DNA of 64,000 bases from Exiguobacterium antarcticum DSM 14480 (GCF_000685865.1 NZ_JMKS01000003.1:1555001-1619000); one strand, 5' to 3'; positions 54,178 to 63,816 are shown, counted from the stretch's first letter. Notes: generated by a model from the letters alone, not told the origin. Made by a program: numbers and translations.

Positions 54178-55647
54178 ATGGTTACCAAACCGCATGACAC
54201 GACCGGCACATCAGGTACGTCGCCAGCGAAACAACAGAAGAAATTAGGATTCTTCGCACTGACGGCAGTCGTCGTCGGCTCGATGATTGGGGGCGGGGCG
54301 TTTAACCTCGCCGCCGACATGGCGGTCGGCGCGAGCGCCGGCGCTGTCCTGATCGGATGGGTGATCACCGGCATCGGGATCATCGCGCTCGGACTCAGCT
54401 TCCAAAACTTGACGATGCGTCGGCCGGACCTCGACGGCGGCATCTACAGTTACGCCCGTGCAGGGTTTGGTCCGTTCGTCGGCTTCAACTCGGCTTGGGG
54501 ATACTGGCTGTCGGCCTGGCTCGGCAACGTCGCCTATGCCACGCTCCTGTTCAGCTCGGTCGGTTATTTCTTCCCCGTCTTTGAGGGCGGGCAGAACCTC
54601 GCCTCGATCCTCGGGGCATCCGTTCTTCTCTGGCTCGTCCACGCCTTGATCCTGCGCGGCGTCCATGAGGCCTCGCTCGTCAACATCATCACGACGATTG
54701 CGAAGCTCGTCCCGATTTTTGCCTTCATCACGCTCATATTGTTTGCCTTCAACCTCGACCAGTTCACGTTCCAGTTCTTCGGTGAAGGTGGCTTCAACTT
54801 CAGCTCGGTCAAGGAGCAAGTCGTCTCGACGATGCTCGTCACGCTCTGGGTATTCATCGGTGTCGAAGGGGCGGTCGTCCTGTCAGGGCGCGCAAATAAA
54901 CGCTCTGACATCGGAAAGGCGACCGTGATCGGTCTGATTGGGACACTCATCATCTACGTCCTGATCTCCGTCATGTCGCTCGGTGTCATGTCCAATGCGG
55001 ATCTTGCCACCATCGACCGTCCGGCGATGGCGTATATCCTCGAGAGCGTCGTCGGGCAATGGGGTGCCGTCCTGATTAACATCGGGCTCGTCATCTCGGT
55101 GCTCGGGGCATGGCTCGGCTGGACGCTGCTTGCGGCCGAGATTCCGTATATCGCAGCGAAGGATGGGGTCTTCCCGAAATGGTTTGCGAAAGAGAACAAG
55201 AACGAGGCACCGGTCAATGCCCTTTGGCTGACGAACGGCTTGATTCAGCTCTTCCTGTTCACCTTCCTGATTTCGGACGCCGCCTACACGTTCGCTTTTT
55301 CGCTCGCTTCGAGCGCGATCCTGATCCCTTACGCGGTCTCTGCCTTCTTCCAGGTGAAGGTGTCGCGCGGTGAGATCGGTTATGCGCCGGGTGAGAAACG
55401 GACGCGCGACCTGATGCTCGGGCTCGTCGCTTCCGCCTACGGCATTTGGCTAATTTACGCGGCAGGTATGGATTATCTTCTGCTGACGACGCTCCTGTAC
55501 GCACCGGGTACGCTTCTGTACGTCAAGGCACAACGGGAGGCAGGCATCAAAGGACTGACGAAATGGGAATGGACGGGTACTGCGGTACTGACGGTCCTCG
55601 CGTTTGCTGCGCTCATCGCAATGTGGAATGGCAATTTATCCATCTAG
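54178..55647 (+). CDS. arcD: Arginine/ornithine antiporter
   Basis: Twelve- to fourteen-helix APC transporter of 489 residues that exchanges arginine for ornithine. The first helix has VVVGSMIGGGAFNLAADMA, the basic amino acid antiporter signature. Other blocks are WVFIGVEGAVVLSGRAN and LLAAEIPYIAAKDGVFP. It lies between arcB and arcC, as in the arcABDC arrangement of Bacillus licheniformis. I chose ATG 54178 over ATG 54169 for ribosome spacing (AAAGGATGAG). Confidence 0.92.
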   Translation: MVTKPHDTTGTSGTSPAKQQKKLGFFALTAVVVGSMIGGGAFNLAADMAVGASAGAVLIGWVITGIGIIALGLSFQNLTMRRPDLDGGIYSYARAGFGPFVGFNSAWGYWLSAWLGNVAYATLLFSSVGYFFPVFEGGQNLASILGASVLLWLVHALILRGVHEASLVNIITTIAKLVPIFAFITLILFAFNLDQFTFQFFGEGGFNFSSVKEQVVSTMLVTLWVFIGVEGAVVLSGRANKRSDIGKATVIGLIGTLIIYVLISVMSLGVMSNADLATIDRPAMAYILESVVGQWGAVLINIGLVISVLGAWLGWTLLAAEIPYIAAKDGVFPKWFAKENKNEAPVNALWLTNGLIQLFLFTFLISDAAYTFAFSLASSAILIPYAVSAFFQVKVSRGEIGYAPGEKRTRDLMLGLVASAYGIWLIYAAGMDYLLLTTLLYAPGTLLYVKAQREAGIKGLTKWEWTGTAVLTVLAFAALIAMWNGNLSI

Positions 55648-55659
55648 GAGGAGTTTGAC

Positions 55660-56616
55660 ATGAAAGGAAAACGAATCGTCATCGCGCTTGGAGGGAACGC
55701 GATTCAGCAAGGGAAGGAAGCGACGGCTGAGGCGCAGATCCGGGCCGTTGCAAGGACAGCAGACGCGCTCGCTGGGCTCGTTTCGGAAGGCTATGAGATG
55801 GTCGTCACCCACGGGAACGGACCACAGGTCGGGAGCCTGCTACTTCAGCAGGCGTCGTCGATCCCAGCAATCCCGGCGATGCCACTCGACGTCTGTGTTG
55901 CGATGACACAAGGGATGATCGGCTACTGGTTTCAGAACGCGCTCGACCATGCGTTCCTGCACAGAGAAAGTCCGCCGACGGTCGCGACCGTCGTCACGCG
56001 TTGCGTCGTCGATCCGAATGACCCGGCCTTCCTGAATCCGACGAAACCGATTGGTCCGTTCTATAGCGAGGAGGCGGCGAACGCCCTGACGATGAACGGA
56101 TATGTCTACCGCGAGGACGCGGGGCGCGGCTACCGACGTGTCGTCCCGAGCCCACGCCCACAGTCGATCATCGAGCATCGCGTGTTGACCGACCTCGTCG
56201 AACGGGGACATCTCGTCGTCGCCTCGGGTGGTGGTGGGATCCCCGTCGTTGAGACAGGAGAAGGATATGTCGGCGTCGAGGCCGTCATCGACAAGGACTT
56301 TGCGGCCGAGAAGCTCGCTGAGCTGATCGAGGCCGACACGCTCGTCATCCTGACGGCGGTCGAACATGTCGCGATCCACTATCATCAGCCGGACGAGCTG
56401 GCGCTTCGGGAAGTGACCGCCGCGGAGCTTGAGCGATATATCGCAAGCGGGGAGTTCGCGCCCGGCAGTATGTTGCCGAAGGTCGAGGCCGCGCTCGAGT
56501 TCGTCCGTTCGAAGGACGGACGCCGAGCCGTCATCACCTCGCTCGACCGGGTGAAGGAGGCGCTTGCCGGTGAGACGGGCACGATGATCGCTGTCTCGTT
56601 CAACCAGCTCGTCTGA
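55660..56616 (+). CDS. arcC: Carbamate kinase
   Basis: Makes ATP from carbamoyl phosphate and ADP, the energy-yielding end of the ADI pathway. The 318 residues have VIALGGNAIQQGKEA, THGNGPQVGSLL, VVASGGGGIPVV and AVIDKDFAAEKLAE, all standard carbamate kinase blocks. It follows arcD by 12 bases with GGAGGAGTT. It is GC-rich like the rest of the operon. Confidence 0.96.
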   Translation: MKGKRIVIALGGNAIQQGKEATAEAQIRAVARTADALAGLVSEGYEMVVTHGNGPQVGSLLLQQASSIPAIPAMPLDVCVAMTQGMIGYWFQNALDHAFLHRESPPTVATVVTRCVVDPNDPAFLNPTKPIGPFYSEEAANALTMNGYVYREDAGRGYRRVVPSPRPQSIIEHRVLTDLVERGHLVVASGGGGIPVVETGEGYVGVEAVIDKDFAAEKLAELIEADTLVILTAVEHVAIHYHQPDELALREVTAAELERYIASGEFAPGSMLPKVEAALEFVRSKDGRRAVITSLDRVKEALAGETGTMIAVSFNQLV

Positions 56617-56737
56617 AGGAAAAGGAGCGACTGCGGCCGCTCCTTTTCGATTGCCTTAAAACCGTGACATCCTGCATACGCACGGCTCGATGAGGGAATG
56701 TATGATAGTGAGGAGAACAAGTGAAGGAGGGAACGGG

Positions 56738-57421
56738 ATGAAACGGAACGTGACGACGGAAGAACTGCGCGGTCTCGACATCTTCGAAACATGTACGGAA
56801 CGGGAGCTTGCGCAGCTTCTGCCGCACGTCTTCCACCGGACGTACCGGAAAGGGCAACTGCTGTTCATGGAAGGGGACCCGCGCGAGCGAATCTACTTCC
56901 TGCTCGAAGGGTATGTCCGATTAGAGCGGCTGAATCTCGCCGGGACGCTCCAGTATTCCGATTACCTGAAGCCATGCCAGCTCTTCCCTTACAGCGGGAT
57001 ATTCGAGGACGAATTCTACAGGTACACGGCGGAAGCGCTGACGGACATCGAGGTCTACTATGTCCCGACGTACCAGCTTGAGCAGATGGCGAAGCGGCAC
57101 TCGGCCATGTTGTTTCATATCATCAAGCAGATGAACCGTCTGCTCGACCTGCACGAGCGGCGCGTCCAGGAGATCATCACGCCGAACGCGACGGTGCGCG
57201 TCATCAACACGATCCACTTCCTGATGGAGGACCTCGGGGACACGCGGGAGGATGGGATTCACGTAAGCTGTCCGTTCACGACGATCGAACTGTCGCGTCT
57301 GTCCGGGACGTCGCGAGAGACGGTGTCCGGCGTCCTGTCGAAGCTGCGCAAGGACAACATCATCCGCTTCAGTGCGAAGCATCTGATCATCGGAAAGCCG
57401 GACTTTTTTGTGAAGGAATGA
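56738..57421 (+). CDS. arcR: Crp/Fnr-type regulator ArcR
   Basis: Probable activator of the arc operon under low oxygen. The 227 residues have a cyclic-nucleotide-type beta barrel (LLFMEGDPRERIYFLLEGYVRL) and a winged helix-turn-helix (TTIELSRLSGTSRETVSGVLSKL, about 175-197). No iron-sulfur cysteine cluster is seen. The ATG at 56738 follows GAAGGAGGG. The position right after arcC is the same as in B. licheniformis arcABDC-arcR. It shares the higher GC content of the operon. Confidence 0.88.
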   Translation: MKRNVTTEELRGLDIFETCTERELAQLLPHVFHRTYRKGQLLFMEGDPRERIYFLLEGYVRLERLNLAGTLQYSDYLKPCQLFPYSGIFEDEFYRYTAEALTDIEVYYVPTYQLEQMAKRHSAMLFHIIKQMNRLLDLHERRVQEIITPNATVRVINTIHFLMEDLGDTREDGIHVSCPFTTIELSRLSGTSRETVSGVLSKLRKDNIIRFSAKHLIIGKPDFFVKE

Positions 57422-57502
57422 CCGGAATACAAAAGAAGGCCGTCTCTTCTTTGAACGGCTGTCCGTCAAGTAGACAGGTGAAATAATAATAATAAATAGT
57501 CT

Positions 57503-57541
57503 GACGGCCTGAACCCTGAAATCAAGGAAACTCAGGCCGTT
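57503..57541 (+). terminator. Possible terminator after arcR
   Basis: ACGGCCTGA and TCAGGCCGT pair across a loop of about 19 bases; the T run is weak. Confidence 0.5.
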
Positions 57542-57565
57542 TAGTCGTTGTTCTTCCTTGATCAT

Positions 57566-57624
57566 AAAAAAAATCCCTTCAGAAGTAGGCAGTTGAAATA
57601 ACTAAACTGTCTACTTTTGAAGGG
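57566..57624 (-). terminator. Terminator of the teichoic-acid-side minus operon
   Basis: Two 21-base arms (57575-57595 and 57604-57624) pair at 19 positions; on the minus strand a run of eight T follows. Ends the acyltransferase transcript. Confidence 0.85.
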
Positions 57625-57648
57625 AGCATATCAATGGGAGTCAAAGCG

Positions 57649-58707
57649 TCAAAGTGTTTTCTTGAACAGCCAATTGACGTTTGGTGATAGTAGCGGTCGG
57701 AACAGTCGGACGACCGGACGACTTGATAAAATCCAAACGAAGAACAAAGCGAGCAAGAAGGAGGAACCAATCAGTAACACCGGCGATTCGGCAATCCATG
57801 GTGGAACGGAATCCCGAAACAGTCGGACGATGAATGAGTGTAACAAATAAATCGCCAACGTCTGAATCCCGATTTGATCAAACCGTTCACCGAACGAACG
57901 GTGTGGAATCATCATTAATACGGAGAAAATCATCACGGTACTGACCGCATATAAAAAGAGTTGAATCAATGCTCCTTTCAGTACCGGGACGTCAAACTCC
58001 CCATAGGTATCCCTGTAGAACAGCCAGACGGTGTCAAATCCGTTTTTTGTCCAAACTGCCATAGCGATGGCAATGGACACGGAAACGATCAATCCGGTCA
58101 AACGACCGATTGGTGATGTCAGACAATCGCGAATCCGCCCATCAGCGAGCCATCCCCGTTCTTTGACGAGATACCCCATCAAGAAGAACGGATAAAAACT
58201 GACGACCTTTTGGAGGGACAGGAAATTCGTGATGGAACCCGGATTGGCATTGATCAGTAAGGCAAACAGCACACTGATTAACAGCGGATACCGAAGCGTC
58301 AGGAAACCAGGGGTCACGATCTGCCAGATGATGATGCCTAGCAGATACCATAATGTCCAACTCGGGACGAGCGGGTGAAGTAGCCCGTCCATCAATCCAT
58401 CGACCGTCTTTTCATTGACGTAGGCAAGATAGACTTCATGAATCGATTGCCAAATCAAGTAAAGCACGACGAACGAAATGATCCGTTTGGGTCGGACTTC
58501 CTTAAAAAAGTAACCGCTCATGAAGATGAACGCCGGCATATGCAACAAGTAGATGATGTTGTAGACGATTTGAACGGAGTCGTTGCCATCCAGGTTACGG
58601 AACGTTTCAATCAGATGACCAAACACGACCATGAAGATCAGTAATACTTTGTAGTTCCCGAGCCAATGATCGTATGAAAAGGTCATTGGTTTTGGTGTTT
58701 GGTTCAT
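57649..58707 (-). CDS. Acyltransferase 3-type membrane protein (fucose 4-O-acetylase-like)
   Basis: Ten-helix membrane O-acyltransferase of 352 residues. HWLGNYKVLLIFMVVFGHLIE holds the conserved histidine after the first helix, followed by LLHMPAFIFMSGYFFKEVRPKR and PSWTLWYLLGIIIW. The family transfers acetyl or succinyl groups to sugars or polyols at the cell surface. Its ATG overlaps the stop of the upstream glycerophosphotransferase gene (ATGA), so it likely decorates a teichoic acid or related polymer. The exact acyl group is not readable. Confidence 0.83.
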   Translation of the reverse strand: MNQTPKPMTFSYDHWLGNYKVLLIFMVVFGHLIETFRNLDGNDSVQIVYNIIYLLHMPAFIFMSGYFFKEVRPKRIISFVVLYLIWQSIHEVYLAYVNEKTVDGLMDGLLHPLVPSWTLWYLLGIIIWQIVTPGFLTLRYPLLISVLFALLINANPGSITNFLSLQKVVSFYPFFLMGYLVKERGWLADGRIRDCLTSPIGRLTGLIVSVSIAIAMAVWTKNGFDTVWLFYRDTYGEFDVPVLKGALIQLFLYAVSTVMIFSVLMMIPHRSFGERFDQIGIQTLAIYLLHSFIVRLFRDSVPPWIAESPVLLIGSSFLLALFFVWILSSRPVVRLFRPLLSPNVNWLFKKTL

Positions 58708-60470
58708 TTGTTTTCTCCAAGAATGATTTGATCGACAAAACGTTGACTGGATTTCCCGTCCTGCTGTTCGAAGAAGTATTCAGCAAAGGCCTTGACGTTT
58801 TGCATCTCGAAGTCTTCGTTTTTGATCCGCTCAATCAATTCTTCAGATGTTCGAACAATCGGTCCAGGGACAAATTCTTCAAAGTCATAGTAGAAGTCAC
58901 GTTTCGAGATATAATCTTCTAAATCATAGGCAAAGAACAACATTGGTCGGTCGAGCAGTGAAAATTCAAAACATGTCGATGAGTAGTCGGTAATCAAAAT
59001 GTCAGAGACGAACAGTAACTCATTGATTTCTCGATGATCCGTCAGATCAAGGAAGAAGTCGGCATAGACTTCCGGGATCTCCATCCGGCGTCGGACGAAC
59101 GGGTGCATCTTCAAGACAAACACGTAGTCTTCATGGAAGGCTTCATACAAGGCATCCAAATCGAGTTGGCTGAAATCATAATGCGCACTCTTCGCCCCAT
59201 TTCCTCGGAACGTCGGCGCAAACATGATGACTTTTTTAGTTTTGAAAATCGGATATTCTTCATAAATCCGTTCCTTCGCCTCGGCGATGTAGTCTTGGTC
59301 AAAGAACATATCGGTCCGTGGAATACCGGTTGCGACGACTTGATCTTCGCGTAAGCCGAATCCTTCCGCATAATGACGTGCGACGTTATGCGAACTGACG
59401 ATGGCTTTCGTATAGTTCCGGTGACTGAGCGAGTTGGCACTTGGACCGCCTGGTTTTCCGAGACGGCTGTAGCCGAATGTCTTGAAGGCTCCGACAGCAT
59501 GCCAGACCTGAACAAGATCGCTTCCTTTACGGATGTTGAGCGGATAAATCATCGGATAAAAATCATCGACTAAAATCGTTTTTGCCGTCGCGAGATGATA
59601 CGGTAACGTAAATTTATCGCGCCAATCGCGTCGTGATTGGAGATTCGGTTTGAAAAACGTTTTAACGTCTAAATGTAGGTCACGTCGTTCGATTTCATTT
59701 AAGATGTAAGCGAAGTTCCCACTGACATCGCTCCGAGAGTCGGAAGCAAAAATGACTTTATTCTCTTGGATCGGCTGTGTCCACTTCGTCACATTGTAGA
59801 TGGCCTTAAACGTAAAACGACGGAACTTGAACGCCCGTTTTCGCCAATTCTTCTTCGTTTTATTGAATTTTTCAATCATCCGGATAAAACGTTTCGTCTC
59901 CCCTTGCTTAAGGGAATGGAAACTTAAAGTATTACTGTATTCTGAGTACTGGACGACCACTTCGTACTCTAGTTTAAGCAACAGGTTACTATGTTTCGTA
60001 TCGACTCGATAGATGACAGGAATCAAAGGACGCGTATCACCAAATGGAGCTTCATGTAAAATCGATTCTCCTTGGACGATAGCGAAGAAAGCATCAAAAT
60101 AGCCCATCGGTAAAGGACGACCGGTTGGTGTGATGTGATTGAGGTCGAGTTCTCCGCTAAAGGTTTCCTCAGCCCAGTCGCCTTCGAATGGGAAACGTAG
60201 GATGAACGTTCGTTTATTTCGTTTGTTCCGGAAGATGATTGCCCGCTCGAGTGGAATCGGTTCTTCGGCAGCTTCAGACTGGATGTAACCATCTTCCGGC
60301 TGTGTTTCTTCTGTCAGTTCAGGAGTAGCTGGATTTTCAAAAAGTAACTGCTCGGCCTGAAGAAAATCAGTTAATCCAAAAAGGCGTGCCTCGAAGCGGA
60401 ATTTTGTTCCGGCTAGTTCTAGATAGTTAACGTGTGCCTGTAGTAGTGGCATCTGTATTTCTTCTGTCAA
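58704..60470 (-). CDS. CDP-glycerol glycerophosphotransferase-like protein
   Basis: A 588-residue enzyme of the TagB/TagF/TarL class. The N-terminal 210 residues form an accessory beta-rich domain that I do not recognise. The C-terminal 370 are the catalytic domain: LVQVWHAVGAFKTFGYSRLG, MFAPTFRGNGAKSAHYDF, MHPFVRRR and ILITDYSSTCFEFSLLDRP, with the histidines typical of the family. It starts with TTG 60470 after AGGAGAG. It is divergent from tarI and coupled to the acyltransferase gene. Confidence 0.88.
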   Translation of the reverse strand: MTEEIQMPLLQAHVNYLELAGTKFRFEARLFGLTDFLQAEQLLFENPATPELTEETQPEDGYIQSEAAEEPIPLERAIIFRNKRNKRTFILRFPFEGDWAEETFSGELDLNHITPTGRPLPMGYFDAFFAIVQGESILHEAPFGDTRPLIPVIYRVDTKHSNLLLKLEYEVVVQYSEYSNTLSFHSLKQGETKRFIRMIEKFNKTKKNWRKRAFKFRRFTFKAIYNVTKWTQPIQENKVIFASDSRSDVSGNFAYILNEIERRDLHLDVKTFFKPNLQSRRDWRDKFTLPYHLATAKTILVDDFYPMIYPLNIRKGSDLVQVWHAVGAFKTFGYSRLGKPGGPSANSLSHRNYTKAIVSSHNVARHYAEGFGLREDQVVATGIPRTDMFFDQDYIAEAKERIYEEYPIFKTKKVIMFAPTFRGNGAKSAHYDFSQLDLDALYEAFHEDYVFVLKMHPFVRRRMEIPEVYADFFLDLTDHREINELLFVSDILITDYSSTCFEFSLLDRPMLFFAYDLEDYISKRDFYYDFEEFVPGPIVRTSEELIERIKNEDFEMQNVKAFAEYFFEQQDGKSSQRFVDQIILGENK

Positions 60471-60524
60471 AACAATCTCTCCTCGCTTAAATGATTACAA
60501 TGCATTTACACAATAATGACAGAT

Positions 60525-60553
60525 TTTTAAAATCAGCATGAACATAGTATAGT
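60525..60553 (+). promoter_or_regulatory. Possible promoter toward tarI
   Basis: TTTTAA (60525-60530) and TATAGT (60548-60553), spacer 17. A minus-strand pair TGTCAT/TGTAAT in the same area could serve the divergent gene. Confidence 0.4.
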
Positions 60554-60566
60554 GATATTAGAAATC

Positions 60567-60637
60567 ATCCATCATTATATCGTGACGAACCAAAAAAAAT
60601 AGAACTTTGTCTATTTTTTTTGGTTTGGTTGATGGAT
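60567..60637. repeat. Large A/T-rich inverted repeat in the divergent region
   Basis: The inner arms AACCAAAAAAAATAGA (60588-60603) and its exact complement (60610-60625) form a 16-bp stem with loop ACTTTG. Outer arms ATCCATCA (60567-60574) and TGATGGAT (60630-60637) pair as well. The stem contains A and T tracts, so it could stop transcription in either direction, and would lie in the tarI leader. No gene lies in 60471-60753. Confidence 0.6.
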
Positions 60638-60724
60638 TCTTTGAAAATTAGACCATATTTTAAGAGATACCCACATCGCTGGCAAGTGGAAACAAAAAAC
60701 TTTTTTATAAGGGAGGGAAGCGGA

Positions 60725-60757
60725 GTGACTCATGACAGCGCCATCGTTGATGGATGA
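60725..60757 (+). CDS. Putative 10-residue leader ORF before tarI
   Basis: GTG to TGA encodes [10 protein letters not shown]. It is seven bases after GGGAGGG, and its stop codon overlaps the ATG at 60754 of the tarI frame (ATGA). This may be needed because the family start of tarI lacks a ribosome site. It is only a sequence-based proposal. Confidence 0.3.
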   Translation: MTHDSAIVDG

Positions 60758-61488
60758 TCACTCTGCGATACAAGATGATTTATGCAGCAATCTTAGCCGG
60801 CGGAAAAGGAACAAGAATGGGGAACGTGGACCGTCCAAAACAATTCCTCTCAATTGGAGAGCGTCCGATTCTCGTGCATACCGTCGAAAAATTTCTTTTA
60901 AACGAAGACTTTGATCAAATCATTATTGTGACACCAACTGCGTGGATCAACTATACACGTGATATTTTAGATAAGTATATCGGAAATGATACACGGATTG
61001 TCATCACGGCAGGCGGAAACGATCGAAACGAATCAATCATGGCTGCCATCAACTGGATTGAGAACAAAAATGGTTTGTCTGACGAAGACATCATCGTCAC
61101 ACATGATGCGGTCCGCCCGTTCTTGACACACCGGATCATCAAAGAGAACATCTCGACTGCTTTGGAATATGGTGCTTGCGATACCGTGATCTCCGCGATC
61201 GATACGATTGTTGCATCGACAGACGGAAAAACAATCTCAGACATTCCGGTTCGGGATCAGATGTATCAAGGACAAACGCCACAAAGTTTCCAAATCACGA
61301 AATTAAAAAAACATTACGAAGCGTTGTCAGCAGAGGAACGAGCCATCTTAACGGACGCGTGTAAGATTTTATTGCTTAAAGGCGAAGATGTTGCACTGGT
61401 GACAGGTGAATTGTTTAACATTAAAGTCACGACGCCATATGATCTGCGGATCGCCAATGCAATTCTGAAGGAGCGGATTCACCAATGA
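60754..61488 (+). CDS. tarI: Ribitol-5-phosphate cytidylyltransferase
   Basis: Makes CDP-ribitol for wall teichoic acid. The 244 residues belong to the IspD/TarI family; [24 protein letters not shown] is the nucleotide-binding start, and [37 protein letters not shown] and [17 protein letters not shown] follow. The sequence is much closer to my memory of Staphylococcus TarI than to IspD, and tarJ is adjacent. The family start would be ATG 60775, but no ribosome site fits; ATG 60754 is seven residues longer and may be reached by coupling to a leader ORF. Confidence 0.9.
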   Translation: MITLRYKMIYAAILAGGKGTRMGNVDRPKQFLSIGERPILVHTVEKFLLNEDFDQIIIVTPTAWINYTRDILDKYIGNDTRIVITAGGNDRNESIMAAINWIENKNGLSDEDIIVTHDAVRPFLTHRIIKENISTALEYGACDTVISAIDTIVASTDGKTISDIPVRDQMYQGQTPQSFQITKLKKHYEALSAEERAILTDACKILLLKGEDVALVTGELFNIKVTTPYDLRIANAILKERIHQ

Positions 61489-62510
61489 TTAACCAAGTCT
61501 ATCAACTCGTGGCGCCACGCCAGATCGAGGTGACGTATGACGAACGGTCACTCAATTCGGACCGGGTTGTCGTACGCCCGACCTACCTGTCGATTTGTCA
61601 TGCCGATCAACGGTATTTCACGGGAAGCCGAAGTGCTGAAGTGTTGGCGAAGAAATTACCGATGGCGATGATTCACGAAGGAATCGGTAAAGTTGTCCAT
61701 GATCCGTCTGGAACGTTTGCGATCGGTACATTAGTTGCAATGGTTCCGAATACACCGTCAGAAACAGATGACATCATCGGGGAAAACTATTTGCGGACAA
61801 GCCGTTTCCGTTCGAGTGGCTATGATGGTTACATGCAGGATTATGTTTTCATTAAATCAGACCGTCTGGTTGAAGTACCAGCCGATCTCGATCCGGAAGT
61901 TGCTGCCTTCACGGAACTTGTCAGTGTGTCGGTTCATGCGATGACTCGTTTTGATCAAATCGCCCATCCACGCCGCGAAACATTTGGCGTTTGGGGAGAT
62001 GGGAATCTAGGGTTCATCACAGCACTGATGCTTCGGAAATTATACCCGGAAGCGAAATTGTTTGTGTTCGGAAAAACACAATCCAAACTGGATTATTTCT
62101 CATTTGCGGACGAGACATATCATATCGACCAAATTCCAGAAGGTGTTTCGTTTAACCATGGTTTTGAGTGTGTTGGTGGAATCGGCAGTCAATACGCCAT
62201 CAATCAGATGATTGACTACATCATCCCGGAAGGAACGATGGCGTTACTCGGTGTTTCAGAAGAACCGGTCGCCATCAACACGCGGATGATTCTTGAAAAG
62301 GGACTTCGTGTCTATGGATCAAGCCGAAGTACACCGGCTGACTTTGCACGGACGATGGAATTGTATCAACTGTATCCAGATATTCCAGCCTATCTCTCGA
62401 ATCTTGTCTCAGGCGTATTCCAGATTCGCCAAATCGAAGATATTCATCAGGCATTTGAAAGTGATTTGACGAACCGTTTCGGGAAAACCGTCATGGAATG
62501 GTGTATGTAA
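61485..62510 (+). CDS. tarJ: Ribulose-5-phosphate reductase (ribitol-5-phosphate dehydrogenase)
   Basis: NADPH-dependent alcohol-dehydrogenase-family protein that reduces ribulose-5-phosphate to ribitol-5-phosphate, the substrate of TarI. The 341 residues start [16 protein letters not shown]. They have [11 protein letters not shown] with the first zinc-ligand cysteine, [10 protein letters not shown], and the Rossmann loop [15 protein letters not shown]. It overlaps tarI by four bases (ATGA), so the two are made together. Zinc-site residues are conserved. Confidence 0.92.
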   Translation: MINQVYQLVAPRQIEVTYDERSLNSDRVVVRPTYLSICHADQRYFTGSRSAEVLAKKLPMAMIHEGIGKVVHDPSGTFAIGTLVAMVPNTPSETDDIIGENYLRTSRFRSSGYDGYMQDYVFIKSDRLVEVPADLDPEVAAFTELVSVSVHAMTRFDQIAHPRRETFGVWGDGNLGFITALMLRKLYPEAKLFVFGKTQSKLDYFSFADETYHIDQIPEGVSFNHGFECVGGIGSQYAINQMIDYIIPEGTMALLGVSEEPVAINTRMILEKGLRVYGSSRSTPADFARTMELYQLYPDIPAYLSNLVSGVFQIRQIEDIHQAFESDLTNRFGKTVMEWCM

Positions 62511-62541
62511 GCATGAGATCGGGAAGAGAAGGGATCACTTT

Positions 62542-63750
62542 ATGAAACAGAAATTACGGTTGATTCAACGACGAACGGTCCACTATCTGCTCGTGGTGAC
62601 GTACTGGATGTCTAAACTTTTTCCGGTACAACCTAAAAAAGTCGTCTTCGCCACGTATCGTTCGGACAAACTCGTCGATAACTTCCGCGCCGTCTACGAT
62701 GAACTGGAAAGTCGAGAACTTGGATTTCACTATGTGTTTTTATTGAAACGATTTCCGCAAAATCTGTTCGGTCAGGTGAAGTACGTTTTTCATATGATGC
62801 GAGCAACGTATGAACTGGCGACGGCTCGTTACTTCATCATCGATGACTACTACTATCCTGTGTACGTCTCGTCACTGCGCAAAGGGACAGAAGTGGTTCA
62901 GTTATGGCATGCGTGTGGGGCGTTCAAAAAGTTCGGGTACAGTGTCCTGGATAAGTCCTATTCGCCGGATGACGATTATTTAAAAATGGTCGATATTCAT
63001 CGCAACTACTCGAAAGTCTATGTTTCGGGAGAAGCATGTGTCGCACCGTTTGCAGAAGCGTTTGGGATGGATTCAAAACGGATTCACCCATTTGGTGTTC
63101 CCCGGACGGATCAGTTGTTGAATCAAGAGCGACAGGTTCAGATTGAGAACAAATTATATGCGAGTCATCCCGAGTGGCGTTCGAAAAAGTTGATTTTGCT
63201 GGCACCGACGTTTCGCGGGAATGGACAGACGACCGCCCATTACGATCAGGAGCTTGATTTTCAGCAATTTCGCGAACAGCTTGGACCGGATCATATTCTT
63301 CTGTTACGGATGCATCCGTTTGTCTTGAATCGTCCGGTCGTTCCGGCAGAATTTTCCGATCAAATCATTGACATGACGGATTATCCTGACATCAATGATT
63401 TAATGCAAATTTCGGATATTTTGGTGACGGATTATTCTTCCGTCATCTTCGAATTTGCCTTGCTCAAAAAACCCATCATCTTTTTGGTCAACGATTTGAA
63501 TTCGTATAAGGAAGAACGTGATTTTTACTTCCCGTACGAATCGTTTGTGCCGGGACCCATCGTGTCGTCATTCCATGACGTCATTACGTGGATCAAAGCG
63601 AATCAGTTTGAACCGGAGCAAATTGAACGTTTTGCCGCACGTTTCTTTACGTATCAGGATGGACAAGCGACGAAACGCATCGTCGACCATGTCTTGACGG
63701 GAGCACTCCCGGAGGCGCCTGCGCATCAAGAGAAGATGAAAACCGTCTAA
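62542..63750 (+). CDS. CDP-glycerol/CDP-ribitol phosphotransferase (TagB/TarL class)
   Basis: A 402-residue teichoic acid polymer enzyme located 31 bases after tarJ. It has a short N-terminal hydrophobic part (VHYLLVVTYWMSKLF) and the catalytic domain blocks VVQLWHACGAFKKFGYS, LLAPTFRGNGQTTAHYD, LRMHPFVLNRP and ILVTDYSSVIFEFALLKKP. Position suggests use of CDP-ribitol from TarI/TarJ, but the length is nearer TagB/TarF than TarL; glycerol-phosphate priming is also possible. A terminator follows. Confidence 0.88.
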   Translation: MKQKLRLIQRRTVHYLLVVTYWMSKLFPVQPKKVVFATYRSDKLVDNFRAVYDELESRELGFHYVFLLKRFPQNLFGQVKYVFHMMRATYELATARYFIIDDYYYPVYVSSLRKGTEVVQLWHACGAFKKFGYSVLDKSYSPDDDYLKMVDIHRNYSKVYVSGEACVAPFAEAFGMDSKRIHPFGVPRTDQLLNQERQVQIENKLYASHPEWRSKKLILLAPTFRGNGQTTAHYDQELDFQQFREQLGPDHILLLRMHPFVLNRPVVPAEFSDQIIDMTDYPDINDLMQISDILVTDYSSVIFEFALLKKPIIFLVNDLNSYKEERDFYFPYESFVPGPIVSSFHDVITWIKANQFEPEQIERFAARFFTYQDGQATKRIVDHVLTGALPEAPAHQEKMKTV

Positions 63751-63776
63751 TTCAAAAAAACATCTATGCGTGATCA

Positions 63777-63816
63777 AACAGGTTCATTCCTTCATCCGGG
63801 GAATGAACCTGTTTTT
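63777..63816 (+). terminator. Terminator after the teichoic acid operon
   Basis: AAACAGGTTCATTCC pairs with GGAATGAACCTGTTT, followed by T. Confidence 0.88.

Noticed and set aside
53215-54195. 326-codon minus-strand frame opposite arcB
   Set aside because: It is the shadow of arcB, caused by GC-rich third positions; its translation is rich in Asp, His and Arg without any fold motif.
57575-57624. Inverted repeat considered as an insertion-sequence end
   Set aside because: It sits just after the acyltransferase stop and ends in eight T on the minus strand, so a terminator explains it.
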